A stretch of 64,000 nucleotides of DNA from Achatina immaculata. Lineage: Eukaryota > Mollusca > Gastropoda > Stylommatophora > Achatinidae. Within the stretch, counting starts at the first letter, position 1; every line of letters starts with the position of its first letter. The DNA lies in NCBI GenBank assembly GCA_009760885.1, contig CM019713.1, positions 11,989,774-12,053,773 on the forward strand, in the 5' to 3' direction. The notes under the pieces are model-generated. The model was not told the DNA's origin. It saw only the letters and a list, made by a program, of their open reading frames with translations, and made no database searches. This document shows, piece after piece, positions 1-12,112 of this stretch. A program made the translations under genes and the position numbers.

Positions 1-356
1 GCCATTTTTGTTTTCTTTTGAATCTTAGAAGTTGCTTGATTCGTTTTTTTTTTTTTTTTTAAACATTTGGCCTGGACACCTTGGCTATTTCTACATCCTT
101 GGTTGGAGAAACAACTGCTTCATGGCTGTAATTTCAGTCATTTATTTATTTTTTTTGTTGACTATGCGTTCTCTCATTATAATCAACATATTTGTATTTG
201 ATGTAATTCTGAATCAGTTTCACCTTTTTTTATATTTGTTGTCTGGTGTTGTTATTGTTTATTGTCAAGACCATATGTGAAATCTCCCAATAGCCATGGC
301 TCTGTTCTCTGTCACACACGTGTGCCAACATAAACACCTGCACATTATACAAGTGT

Positions 357-465
357 CAGTCAGTCAATCAGTCATTTGCATGTCTGTTGTGGAACTTTGC
401 CTCCCTAACAGCTCTTCTGTAGGCCTCTCAGTTGTAAGCAAGATGCCATGCTGCTGATGCATCCA
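357..465 (-). mobile_element. LINE family B 3' end
   Basis: CAGTCAGTCAATCAGTCATT tail, then GGAACTTTGCCTCCCTAACA and GCAAGATGCC; same 3' end as 48786-49512. Confidence 0.75.
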
Positions 466-1384
466 TATACAAGTGTGCACTTCACAGTTATTTTTACAGT
501 AAAATGAAATTTCCATATGTGTGCATTATATTTGTGAAAATAAGATAATTGTGTACATTTTCTTGAGGCCAGCGTGTTTTTTTTTTCCTGCAATATATCT
601 TTAAGCCCACCTAGTATTTCTTGTTTAATGTGTCTCAAAAGACCACTGAGTATTTGTTGGTCTCAGAAACTTGACAGTTGTTTTGTGTATTTGTTGTTCA
701 CAGTGTCTGAATGGCATTTTTTTGTTGTTTTTTTTTTTTAATTAGTTGTTCTTTACTGTCTTAGCATGAATATGTTGGTTACTGTATCTCAAGTTCATAC
801 AAGAAATTTGACAAAGATATTGGAATTTTTATAAGAAAATTATTTTTATCCCTTGTTTTTTTTAAAATTAATATTATCAACTTGATTTAATTGTCAAGTT
901 ATCATAGCTGTTGATGATACTAACATATTGCATTGATCAACATTCCATGATAATTTTTTTTCAGTGAGAATGATGTGTTATGTAAAAAAAGGTAGTTGCA
1001 AATGAAGAAGCATGCAGTTGTTACAGCCACAAACATAATAAATGTACTAGCAAAAGACATTTTCTGAGGATATTTTTCTGTTTTATTGATCCATATCACT
1101 TATTCTGAATTTTGTTAAAAATGTGGCTGCATCATTTTCTTGAATACAGGGTTTGTTTTTTCATTGTGAAGTTTTATGCACTTTTTATTTTTGGTAAACT
1201 TTTCCAGTACCATGTTTTTTTTCTCTTGAAAGCTCCACATTTTTTTTGTTTTAATATCTGGATTTAATTTTTTTCATTGAAAAGCACAATTATAATTTTT
1301 ATGCTGTATGATTTAGTCTGGGTCCCCCCTTTGTTTTTTTTTCTTCATAGTTGTTTTTTTTTTTTTCTTGTTTTGTTGTAAGGG
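466..1384. other. No gene seen
   Basis: A/T-rich DNA with T homopolymers; no coding or repeat signature recognised. Confidence 0.6.
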
Positions 1385-1800
1385 TGCCACCATGGTGGTC
1401 TAGTGGTCAGTGTACTCACCTGCCGATCATAGGGTCTCTGGTTCAATTTCACACTAGCACTGAATTTTTTTGAGGCCGACCAGCACCAGGCCATTGCAGT
1501 CTCAGAAAATGGATGCCTGCAACAGCGAAGAGCCACAGCAGGACTCAAGCACTTCCAGCCGGCTGGCTCTTGATGAATTTTTTTTTTTTTTACTCTCAGT
1601 AAGCAACCCATAACTGACGTGCTAGCGTCAGGATTGACGAAACAAAGCTGACCAAAACCCTGTCCCGTCTCAGGTAACAGGCCTAGCCCAGTTAATGGGA
1701 CAGTGGTTGCCATATTCCCCGTGGTAGTGGAATCTGTTAAAGAAGTACTGCACGCTCTCTGCTTATTAGCTCCAGTCAGGGACTGAAATAATTAGTGATC
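1385..1800 (+). mobile_element. tRNA-derived SINE, family 2
   Basis: GTGGTCTAGTGGTCAGTGTA (A-box) and GGTTCAATTTC (B-box), then a body with GAATCTGTTAAAGAAGTACT shared, inverted, with 47500-47715. Confidence 0.75.
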
Positions 1801-2109
1801 GTAACCCGCTCCGACTGCAACTGATGCTGTGCTTCTACATAATAACTATGTCAGCTGCATATAAAACCACTTTGCAGTTCCATAGAGATTGAAAAAAGGT
1901 GGGTTTTAAAATAGTTCTTTCTTCACCTAGCATTGTGAAATATGAATTCCTTGCACTAAAATTGTCCTGTGGACTTATTATGCCTTGTGACTGCAGGAAC
2001 ATCTGAGCCTGTTATAAAGAAGTGAGGTCATGCTAATTATTCAGTGTGACCTCTTGACATCATTATTGGGAGAAAAATATCACAGAGTAATAGTTTTATG
2101 AATTTTTTT

Positions 2110-3060
2110 TTTTTTTTATCATCATTTCAACCCTTGGAAGGTTGGCTGCAGAGAACCTCCACTCTGCTCTGTTTCTCGTCTTTGTAGAGCACTCAGCCAA
2201 ACTTGTCCCTGTCCATCTCTTGATGTTGTCCACCCATCTATATCGCTGTCATCCTCTTGTTCTTTTCCGTTTGACCTTGCCCTAAGAAGGGTCTTAATAT
2301 AATGTTGTGCCTTTTGACGTGCCCAAAATATCTTGGCTGTCTTGTTTTTATGATTTTCAATATTTCTCTTTTCACTTCTAGTTGGTTAAGCACTTTGTTG
2401 TTTGTTTTCTTTTCTGTCTATGAGATATGCCCTATTCTTCTCTAAATCCACATTTCAGAGGTCTCAGTTTTCTTTTCTCTTGTTATATTCAAGGTCCAGG
2501 CTTATGCACTATAAAGGAATATTGAATATATGTAGCATTTTATGATACGTAATCTCAGTTGCTGTGATACTTGTTTTGATGTAAGGATCTTCCTCATTCT
2601 GCTGAAGGTGTTTTTTTTTTGCCAGTCCTATTCATTTGCTAATTTCTGTTTCATATTTTCCATCCTCTGTTATCATGTGGCCCAAATATCTTAAGCTTTT
2701 CGCCTGTTCAAGTAATTCTTCATTTATTTTTATATTTACTGTTGGCTTTCTTTCTTCTTTGCTGATTACCATGACATTTGTCTTTCTGATATTTCCAGTC
2801 CATACTTTTGACTTTCATTGTTTATTTGCATCACTAGATTCTGTAGGTCTTTTTGATTCTCTGCCATCAGCACAGTATCATCTGCATATCTTAGGTTATT
2901 GATTACTATTCCATTAATGTTTGATCCAGGCATTTCACTTTCTTTGAATATCTTCTCTGTATAAAAGTTAAACAGACGTGGAGAAAGGACACATGCTTGT
3001 CTGACCCCTCTCTTATATCTGTTGGTGTTGATTAGTTTATGTGGACTGCACAACTACTGT
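2110..3060 (-). mobile_element. LINE relic with RT core
   Basis: 2766-3053 encodes GVRQACVLSPRLFNFYTEKI and NLRYADDTVLMAE with an intact YADD. The segment to 2110 is a degenerate C-terminus. The family differs from the main RTE-like set. Confidence 0.82.
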
Positions 3061-3249
3061 CTGTTCCCAGTATAACTTGCTTATTATTCTCATGTCTTTG
3101 CTGTCAACATTTTAAGGTTTACCAAAGGCTTTACAAATTAAAAATGATCAGATGTGTAAATTTTGTGGAGATATTCATTTAATTTGTAAAGCTGATAAAT
3201 TTTGGTGCTATTGCCTTTATTAGGTAGATTATTTCCACATTTTTTTTTC

Positions 3250-3535
3250 AAGGGGACTGGCTAGAGTAGTGGTTAGAGCACTTGTCTAGCAACCAAATGG
3301 TTGAGGGTTCGAATTCCCAGCTGAGCGGGAATTTTTTTTCTTTCCGACCAGTAAGGCCAGAGGTCAACCAAGCCTCGTAAAATGGGTACCAGAGAAAATC
3401 TGGGAAGGAAAGGCAGTGAGGAAAGGAACTGGCCACCCTACCCCACACGCTGATGGCCTAGAATAATGAGATCTCTAACGCTTCATACGCTATGGCATTT
3501 GCTATGGGACTGTATTTACCTTATATCTATTTTTT
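3250..3535 (+). mobile_element. tRNA-derived SINE, family 3
   Basis: GGCTAGAGTAGTGGTTAGAG (A-box) and GGGTTCGAATTCCCAGC (B-box). The body ATGGGTACCAGAGAAAATCT is like the family-1 SINE and ends GGACTGTATTTACCTTAT. Confidence 0.75.
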
Positions 3536-5089
3536 TCAAGTGTGGAGATTAAATATTTCAGTAAATTATTTTTATCACTGTTTAATTCTACTTCATTTTT
3601 CTCAATAAATAGTTTAATTTGCCACTTGTCACAGCCTCAAGAATTTGCCAGATTCTCATGTAAGATGCTTATACATTTTTTTAAAAAACAAATCACCAGC
3701 ACTGTCAATGATGTGAATCCAATTTGCAAAATTTGGTTTGATATATGTATGCTACTTGGGGTTTTTAAAAAAAATTTTTGGCAGGTCATAGAAATGTAAA
3801 AAATCCTGGAAAAGTGAAAGAAAATAGTTTATATTTTGTCACTTTTGACTCAGGGCTATTGAGATCTGATAAGATCATGTTTCATGACTGTAACAATCAA
3901 ATGCTGACTGAATTAGTGTGTTTGTGATGTATTGGTTCGTTAAGAACTGACTTTTGTTTGAATTTTTGTTTTCTCTTTTGTTATTCAGTTTCCGCTTTAT
4001 ATCAACAGACATTCCTGATCTGATTTCTTATATGAATCTCATTTACAAGATTTACATTTTTACCTACACCATTTTGATATTTCAGTATTTGTAATCAAAA
4101 TATAGCAGTTTTTGTGCTCTCAAAAAAGTAATGGAGTAACTTGTTGATTTAATGGACTGATAATGCTAAAATTGTCTGTTAAATTTAATTTAGTTGGTGC
4201 TTGGGGGGGGGGGTCTTTTTATCTCCTTTTTTTGTTTTAAATGAAAAAGAAGCTTTAACACAGTAGATGGTTTTGTACAATATAAATACACTAACCAAAA
4301 CATATGCAGTATAAAATGCATATGGTGCAGTGTTTACAATTCTTAAATGTTTATCATTAGTTATCAGGTCCATTAAATTCAGAATCAGGGTCAGTTAAAT
4401 CAAGGGTTATGTAAAGGTTAAATTGTGATGTATGTGGACAGCTGTTCTTCAGTGTATAGTTTTTTTTGTTTGTGTATGACTGTTTGTTGCATTATGAGCA
4501 TCATCTAATGCTTGGTTGTTGAAGGTAAAGTGGTTTTGTTTATCTCCATAGTCTTCAACTTTGTGAAATCACAGTTTTTAGTCATATTTCAAGATACAGA
4601 ACTTGTTATCTGCAGAAGATTGTCCTGAGTTATCATAAGCTGTTTTGTATGTTTTCTGAATATTGTGAAAGTGGAAACTGTTTTAGAAGAGGCTTGTTGG
4701 ACACAGGAGCAGCACTGGGGATGGTGAATCAGCTTCACAGGGGAGCAAATGGTGTGGGTTCTAGACCAGATCCAGCACCTGGTAGTTGAAGAAAATTTAT
4801 GTCTGGGAGCAACTTATGGAATTTAAGAATATTTGCTTCCAAAGGCTTAGAACATTAGAGTAAGCCGTGCACTCAGTTGTGAGTGTGCTAAGGAAAAACA
4901 ACTTCATTCAGGTAAGAATCAGTTCCATGTGTCAGAGGATGATGCCCTAGCAAATCTCTAGTCAATAGAAAAAGAAGCTAAGACCTGAATATTAAATCCA
5001 GCTGAAGAAATGTAAAAGCATAGAGACATATGTCAGCCTCATAAGTGCGTATAATATTCTGAGCTATCTGATAATAGTTTATGTTCATC
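3536..5089. other. No gene seen
   Basis: A/T-rich DNA. 4690-4800 is less A/T-rich (GGACACAGGAGCAGCACTGG) and may be an old element end, but nothing is recognisable. Confidence 0.55.
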
Positions 5090-5195
5090 TGCTATGGTTA
5101 ATACTGACCACATCATACATACAGGTGCCAGTGGTTTTGGAAGTATGGGCTTAACACTGTAACCCTGGTATGCTTTAATGACATGGTTAATGTAG
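5090..5195 (+). mobile_element. SINE family 1, 3' fragment
   Basis: TACTGACCACATCATACATA and GGTATGCTTTAATGACATGG match the tail at 36450-36545. Confidence 0.68.
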
Positions 5196-5929
5196 TGTAT
5201 TTGAGATCTTGAAGAAAATCATCATAAGTAGATTACAGTCACATGAAATAAAGGAACTTCAGCATAGACTTCAGATTGCTAAAGTCTGTAGTCCTCAATT
5301 CAAAGAGAGGGTGTGGTGGAGGAGGAGGGGGGGGGGGGTTTGGGTGCTTGCTTTGAATTGCAGATATATTTTTAGATTTTTCAGTGAGAGCTAAATCACG
5401 TGTCCTGAAATATAAAAATAAATATTCATTATACAAAAACGCTGTATTATATAAAAGGTCTCGGCACAGAAATGTTATCATGTGAAACTGAGTGGGCACA
5501 CAATTTTATTGACAAGGTTTGAATTATTTGTTTTAAATATCCTTCTCTTAGTGAAATGTACTTAACCATATTTATACACATTATTTCCCATGTACTTAGG
5601 CACTTTCTTATTTTGAAGGGAAGGATCTCATATGGGTTTATATTTTTTTTATTTGATATATATATATATATTTTTTTTTTTTTTTCATTGAGGTTAAAGT
5701 CCTTGACAAGAGCTGTTATGTTTGGGTTTGGGAATCAGCGTTTTTGATTGTATGTGAACATATATCTATCTTCACTTTTATTAAAATCTCCATATTCTGC
5801 TTAATTACATTTATTTTCTGTTTATTTTGTGTTACAATCTTACCATGTACATGTTAGATATGAAATAATCTGTGGCAAGGTATCTAAAAATTTAGAGAAA
5901 CATAAACAGGAAAAACATCCTTCAACATC

Positions 5930-6256
5930 CTTTAGGTACTGTGGACAGCTAAGAAAACCAACGAAGAAGTCTTAAGAGAGGCTGGAGTTAAAAGGTAAAT
6001 TACAGCAAAGATCAGGCGCAGACAAGCGAGATTTGTGGGACATTTTCTGAGAAGAGGAAAATTGGAACACATTGTGGCAACTGGAAAAACTGAGGAAGAA
6101 GAGACAGAGAGAGAAGTTACTGGATGGGCTGTCAGTGTGGCTAGGAAGAAAGTCACCAGTGGATCTCATATGAAGTCTAAAGACAGGGAATTGTGGAGAG
6201 AAATGGTTGCCTACGCCACATGGCATGGCACCTGATTGATTGATTGATTGATTGAA
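5930..6256 (+). mobile_element. LINE 3' end with (TTGA)n tail
   Basis: Reads AKIRRRQARFVGHFLRRGKL and WREMVAYATWHGT then a TGA that merges into TTGATTGATTGATTGATTGA. It is a LINE C-terminus with an upstream stop. Confidence 0.75.
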
Positions 6257-6581
6257 ACAGGAAAAAGCATTTTGATTTTCTCAAAATCTGATGCATGGGA
6301 CATTTTGTCTTCTACGAGTCATTACTTTCACCAGAATAGCCATTTTTTGGGGTCACTTTTGTGTGTTTTTTTTTTCAAAAGTTTTCTTTGAGACTATTAT
6401 ATTTTAATATTGCAGAACAGAGAAGGTTTCATAACATTATATTATACTGTGTTGCTGGGGCGGAGTGCCAAATGTATGATCATATACCATTTTTTGGTAT
6501 ATGTTCAATTTATGGTTGTCTCTTGATATTTACATACAAACTGACACAGTCTTCTAAACCTAAATAGACAGCAAACCATAG

Positions 6582-6990
6582 TGTCCTTCCTTCCTTCCTT
6601 CCTTCCTTCCTTCCTTCCTTCTCTTACCCCTCTCTGGGGCACAGGCCATCAACAGTGGCTCTCCAATTATTTTTATCCTGGGCTGTTTCTTCTGTCTGTC
6701 TCCTGGTGTAGTCCATCTTTTTCATCTCTGTTTCAAGACTTCTTTGCCAGGTGATTCTACGTCTTCCTGGTTTTCTCTTTCCCTGGGAATTCCAGGTGAA
6801 AGCTTCTCTGGTTATGTTTATGGTAGGCTTTTGAAGTGTATGTCCAATCCATCTCTAATGTCTTTTCCCTTATCATTTCTTTCACAGTGGGTTGGTTCAT
6901 TTTCTGTCATAACACTTCATTATTGATGGTATTTGGTCATCTAATCTGAAGGATTTTCCTTAGGCAGATGTTAACAAAGGCCTCCAGTCT
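6582..6990 (-). mobile_element. LINE 3' end with (GGAA)n-type tail
   Basis: The minus strand reads a degenerate C-terminus (RRSWQRSLETEMKKMDY, then RATVDGLCP) ending at a 40-bp (TTCC)n run at 6582-6621, which serves as the tail. Confidence 0.7.
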
Positions 6991-7957
6991 CTTAAATCAC
7001 ATTATAACTGTGGCCATACTTCACTTCTTCACAGTGATCCCCTTAATAGGCTGTGTCAGAACAGTCTAGCAGACTAGTCTAGGATCAGCATTGTCCCTTT
7101 CATAGTGGAGCTCATTAAGTAGCCTGGAAGTGCAGCTTATTGGGAAAGTATTATTCCAACATCTTGTAAATGTCACAAAATATGAGGAAAATATGACAGG
7201 ATCCATCATTATAATCATTGTAACCATCATTGAGCTGGTCTCAAAGAGCATGATGTGTAAAATTTAGACAAACAACATTACTGGCATAGTAAAGACACAT
7301 GTTGATGTTATATTAGCTCACAACACAAGGCTTATGGGTAATGTATTTTATGAGTTCTTCTTTCTTTATTATTGGCATAAATTATTTCATTAGTAGCTGA
7401 ACTTGAAGATCACGGGTCCTCATCTTTTGGGCGGAGCTATGTCCTCTCTTACTAAATTTGGTAAAAGAATTGATAATGCAGTTATTAATAATAATTGTTA
7501 ATAGAACTGATGGGAAAAGATATACATAAACTAATTATAAGAGCATAGAGAAACTGAATGAAATAATAAGAAGGACAGATCAAGGATTGTAGAAAGTAGA
7601 CATTCGTTTTCTAACAAAGCAGTGAAAACAAGCTTTTATCATCTGACAAAATAAATAAAAGAGAGAAATGAAACGATGGTTTTCTAACAAAACAGTGGAA
7701 AAGACTGGGAAATTGACTATATAAAAAGATAGTTAAAAGAGGAATAACAGAATGGAAACATATAAATTTGAAGGGAAAAGAGCAAGGTTTTAAATTGTTC
7801 ATAATCAGAACTAGCAATATCCTTTTTGAAATGTTTTTAGTGTTTTCTAAAATCACTACAAGTAATCCTTCAGTTCATGAAATGGTATTTGATAGTATAT
7901 CTGAAATAGACGCTACTGTAATACATTATTTTAATTATTATGTTGCTACCCACTGTC
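6991..7957. other. No gene seen
   Basis: A/T-rich; short open frames have no family features. Confidence 0.55.
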
Positions 7958-8235
7958 TCATGGGTGATCAGAAAAATATGATGGGCATATGTTGGTCATG
8001 TGATAAGAAGAAACAATCGGAGGATCCCCAAACAAGCTATCAAGTGAAACACAACAGGCCGAAGAAAAAGAGGTTGACCACATGAAACTCTAAAGAGGAA
8101 ATTGTTAAGAGAGCCAGTTCAGTGGGCATAACATCCCTTGATGAGACTGAAAAACTCGCCGAAAACAGGAAATCTTGTCAAAATATCTGCGGGCCCTATG
8201 TGACATTTAACAGCATGGAAAGGATGTAAAGACCC
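7958..8235 (+). mobile_element. RTE-like LINE 3' fragment
   Basis: ATGGGTGATCAGAAAAATAT through CCCTATGTGACATTTAACAG, degenerate C-terminal coding and tail. Confidence 0.8.
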
Positions 8236-8587
8236 ACTGATTGTAGTTTTTGCTTCAGTTTGAAAAATATGAAATACTGCAATATGTATATGCTGACCTG
8301 TTCTGGTTAAGAACCAGCCACTTAGGCTGCTGAGCCATCTCCACCGCCTGGAGATGTCACATACAGATGTTTGCCCACGTAGGAGCAGAGTATGGACAGC
8401 AGATGTACTCCCGGAGTGCCCAACTTTTACAGACCTACACAACCAGGAATGGCCATAGGGCTCAGACCTAAGGCGGAACCTGTGGAGTTGTCAGGAGGAC
8501 CTGGAGAAGACTGTGGACTTAATCCTGGTGACTAGGCATCTGATTTAGCATGACTAAGAACTGGAACTCCGAAGAAGAAGAAGAAGT
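8236..8587 (+). mobile_element. Unidentified element ending in (GAA)n
   Basis: Non-coding stretch ending CCGAAGAAGAAGAAGAAG, like the 3' end of the I/Nimb-like LINE. The body (ATGTTTGCCCACGTAGGAGC) is not recognised. Confidence 0.4.
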
Positions 8588-9079
8588 ATACACTGAGAAC
8601 AACTTATACCACTGTTATCATAAAAATGCACCCTATCTCCAAGTCAGTGATTATTTGTTTTCTATAATCTGTTACCTCATTGGCCAGTTCTCAGGATTGC
8701 CGAGATTCTTCTTCACCACCCACCTTCAGAAGGGTGCAGGCTGCAATGTGCACTTTGTAACCTCAGACATCCAACCATTTTTTGCATCAAAGTTTACCAA
8801 CCCATTGCAATTTGGATCAAGCTGCTGTCAAGATAACTGTCAGCAGAATAATTACTGTTTGATTTGGGCAACCAGGCTGTAACGGATGATATTCTGGTGT
8901 TTTCTGATGATGATGGCATCAGCAGTGACACTTACATCAGGGCTAACAAATTAAAAAAGGGGTCAAGACCCTCTCCTACCTCTGTGCAGTGCTTCAAATA
9001 ATAGGCAGTAATACTACTGCCCATCCAACATAAAAGGGACTAATGCCTAAACAGCATGGGTATATTGCAGCACATAAAG

Positions 9080-9515
9080 AGTCAAAGAAGTCCACCAATC
9101 CAGTTTAATACCTTTAATCCAGGATCTTCCTACCGCAGACAGACGCCAGCATATCATCTGAGGTCAAAATGCTGATAAATCTCAGCTACAAGAGCAAAAT
9201 GGAGAAAGCTCCCAAACCAGCGTAGAAATAATGCCTACATCCAGTTAAGCAGAGAAGTCGTTATCCTGAGGTTACGTACCAGGCACAAAGGGCTAAGATA
9301 CGATCTGTACGACTTCAAAATAGGATCAACTGATGAATGTGCATGTGGCACTAATAAGATGGCAGCAGACCACATACTGCAAGAGGACCCAATGTACGCC
9401 CAACGACCACACGAGTCTAAAGTAAAATGTATGGGGATGTCCATGCACTCCAGATGACCACTAACTGCTTCAAAAGTATACAAGCCATCGCCTGAAACTG
9501 TTTGAAGAAGAAGAA
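9080..9515 (+). mobile_element. I/Nimb-like LINE 3' end, degenerate, (GAA)n tail
   Basis: ILRLRTRHKGLRYDLYDFKI then ECACGTNKMAADHIL mirrors IFRLRTGHSRL...CTCAQVPQTVEHIL of the intact copy; ends in GAAGAAGAAGAAG at 9504-9516. Confidence 0.75.
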
Positions 9516-9516
9516 G

Positions 9517-10399
9517 ATTCCAAAATCTTCACAATAGCACAACTGCAAAAAAAAAAAAAAAATTGTTGCTTTACCAGCTGATATAACTTACAACCCAGAT
9601 GAGGATGTTGCTCCCAAGTTCTTTTTCGACTACAGCTTTGTCTGTCAGTTTACACTGGACCTGATTGAGACACAAAATGTTATTCTCACTACATTCATAT
9701 ATACACACACACTAGAAATAACCTTGCTGTTAACTTCTCATCTACCCTTTCCTCATCTGCAAGTGATATTCCAGGACTTTCACTGCACAGTATTACAAAC
9801 ATTCTACCACCAGCCACATTCATCTATTCCCCCCACCCTTTTCTCAGCTTGACAAGTATTGTATTCCCCCCCCCCCGTCTCTCTCACCCTCCTTTCCCCA
9901 CCCCCTTCTTACTACTGATCAGTCAGTTTGATATCACACCTCACAATTCTTCATTGAAACATTCACAGTACTTCATCACGTGTACTCTTGGGTACAGGTT
10001 CTTTCGAGTCACATTTATGCTGCAACACCCCCCCCCCCTTTCCTCTTTTTTCATTCCCATCAGTGATATGAATATATATTTTCTCTTCTTTTCGTATTTC
10101 TTTGTTGTTAATGTTTTCATATGATTAGCGAAACGTTACAACTTTGTGCTTATTTGATTAATAAAGTTGTTCCTACTTTTGTTTTGAATAATCATAACAC
10201 GTGACTACTGCTTAAGTATTTCAAATTCAAATGACAAATGGATTACCTTCATCTAGATAGGCCATAAGATGTCAGTGTTTAATATAAGATGAAAAGCCAT
10301 TAAAGAGTCTGTGTTCAGCAGTGTGCTCAAAGATGAACATTTTTTTGTGAAAGGGGAAGATAAATTACTTCCAAACTATACGCATTTGATGGATTCTTA
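9517..10399. other. No gene seen
   Basis: Contains an A-run and C-runs and pyrimidine-rich stretches; nothing coding recognised. Confidence 0.55.
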
Positions 10400-11200
10400 C
10401 ATCCTACATCCTTCCCGTGCCGCTAAATGTCACATAGGGCTCACATGGTAGCTTGCCAACATTTCCTGTTTTCGGCGAGCTTTTCAATTTCATCAAGGGA
10501 TGTTATTCCTACTAAACCAGCCTCTCTTCACAGGGTCCTCTTTAGAATTTCATGTGGTCGACCAATTTTTCTTCGACCTTTTGTGTTTCACTTTATAGCT
10601 TGTTTTGGGATTATCTGATTGTTTCTTCTCATCACGTGACCGACATATGTCCATCTTCTTTTTCTGATCACCCATGAGACAAATTGTTGTTTGCTCAATC
10701 TGCATTGTTCTTGAATTCGTTCCACTTTATGCCGAGTATTTTCCTTAGGCATTTGTTTTCAAAAGAGTCTAATTTCTTGTCTATTTCTTGAGTTGTTTCC
10801 CAGCTTTCACATGCATAAATGAGGGTAGATATTACATTTGAATTGAATAATCTTAACTTGGTTTTTGTGCTTATAACTTTTGAATTCCACATGTTCTCAA
10901 GATTCTTTAAGGTCAGTGCTGCTTTTGCAATTCTAATTCTAACTTCCTTTCTGGTGTCACCATCCTGGCCTGTGTAGCTGCCAAGGTATGCAAATTGGTT
11001 TACTTCTTCAACAGCTGTTCCTTCTATGTATATTTTTCTATCATGGTTAATGAAAAGTTCATTATTTTTGTTTTTTCCTTGTTAATTTCAAGTCCTATTT
11101 TACTAGCCATCTGTTTTTTCTTGCATTGATTTCACATTGTCACTGATAAGAGTTATGTCATCTGCAAAATCAAGATCTTCTAGCTGTGTTTCATGTATGG
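10400..11200 (-). mobile_element. RTE-like LINE copy, 5'-truncated
   Basis: The minus-strand C-terminus includes MWNSKVISTKTKLRLFNSNV and LDSFENKCLRKILGIKWNEF (10695-10892); the 3' tail is near 10400. Confidence 0.87.
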
Positions 11201-11384
11201 GTTACTTTGATAGATTACTGTAGTGAAAATCTCACTGTTCTTAAGATTTTAAGCCACGCAGTAAGAGGTCTTATAATGAAAGGGGAAATAATTAGAATTC
11301 AAAAGGAAAGAAGAAATAATTATACTGTAATTCAAATTGAAAGGGGGAATAATATTTACTTTATCCTTCCTCTTATACCGTGAG

Positions 11385-11510
11385 GCGGCCTGGTTAGCTG
11401 AGTAGTTAGGTGCTCGATTTACTAATCTGGTAGTACCGGGTTCATTCCCAGCGGTGGGATTTTTTTCTAGTACACACCGAAAAAGGCCCCGGGGTTCACC
11501 CAGCCTCTAA
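11385..11510 (+). mobile_element. tRNA-derived SINE, 5' half (split by a LINE)
   Basis: GGCGGCCTGGTTAGCTGAGT contains an A-box-like TGGTTAGCTGAG, and GGGTTCATTCCCAGC a B-box-like segment, followed by a T-run. The element continues at 15998-16165 after the inserted LINE. The unsplit relative is at 36253-36545. Confidence 0.85.
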
Positions 11511-12112
11511 CCCCCTGGGAACAACTGTGTTAAGAGCACACTTATCTTAACATAGTGTTTGTGAGACAGGGAACATAGATCTGTTTGCTTAAAAACTCTG
11601 ACCTACCTCTGTAGCCCAGAAACTTGTAGCAATCAACACTAATTGTAATTGTAATTGTTATTTTTGCAAAATGTAATGTCAGGTTGGTGGACGGATGGGG
11701 ACATGGAGATCTCTGGCGGGGATGAGGGAAGTCTGGTGTGAAACCAATGAATCCAGGACGTGACAAGCCTATGGGTCTTTACAACAATGGCTATCAGAAT
11801 GATGTAAACAAAACAGAGCCAGTAGACTATAGGTGGCGGGGAATGGATATCGTTGAAGCACTCATCAGATTCCTCATCTCAGAGTCAGAGTGTCTCTGTG
11901 GAACTGTCTCAAACCATCTGACATGGAGAAGGGGCTTAAGTACAGCCACCAGAGGCTGGAAAACAAAGTTTTGGCCAGGCCAGCCACACTGTCTTCATGG
12001 CAGTCCGAGCAAGACCACAGTCTGCCCTAGCAAGGAAAGGTGCTGAAGTCGGAGTTACCCAGCCAAAAGGCGCATCGCAAAAATCAGGGTAACACGCATT
12101 ATCGCTAATGAA

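Noticed and set aside
5239..5499. ORF with poly-Pro
   Set aside because: Arises from a G-run at 5327-5338; no family features.
11385..11460. Functional tRNA genes at SINE heads (also 1393, 3253, 34350, 36253, 49694)
   Set aside because: A- and B-boxes are present but no full cloverleaf; all continue into a shared SINE body.
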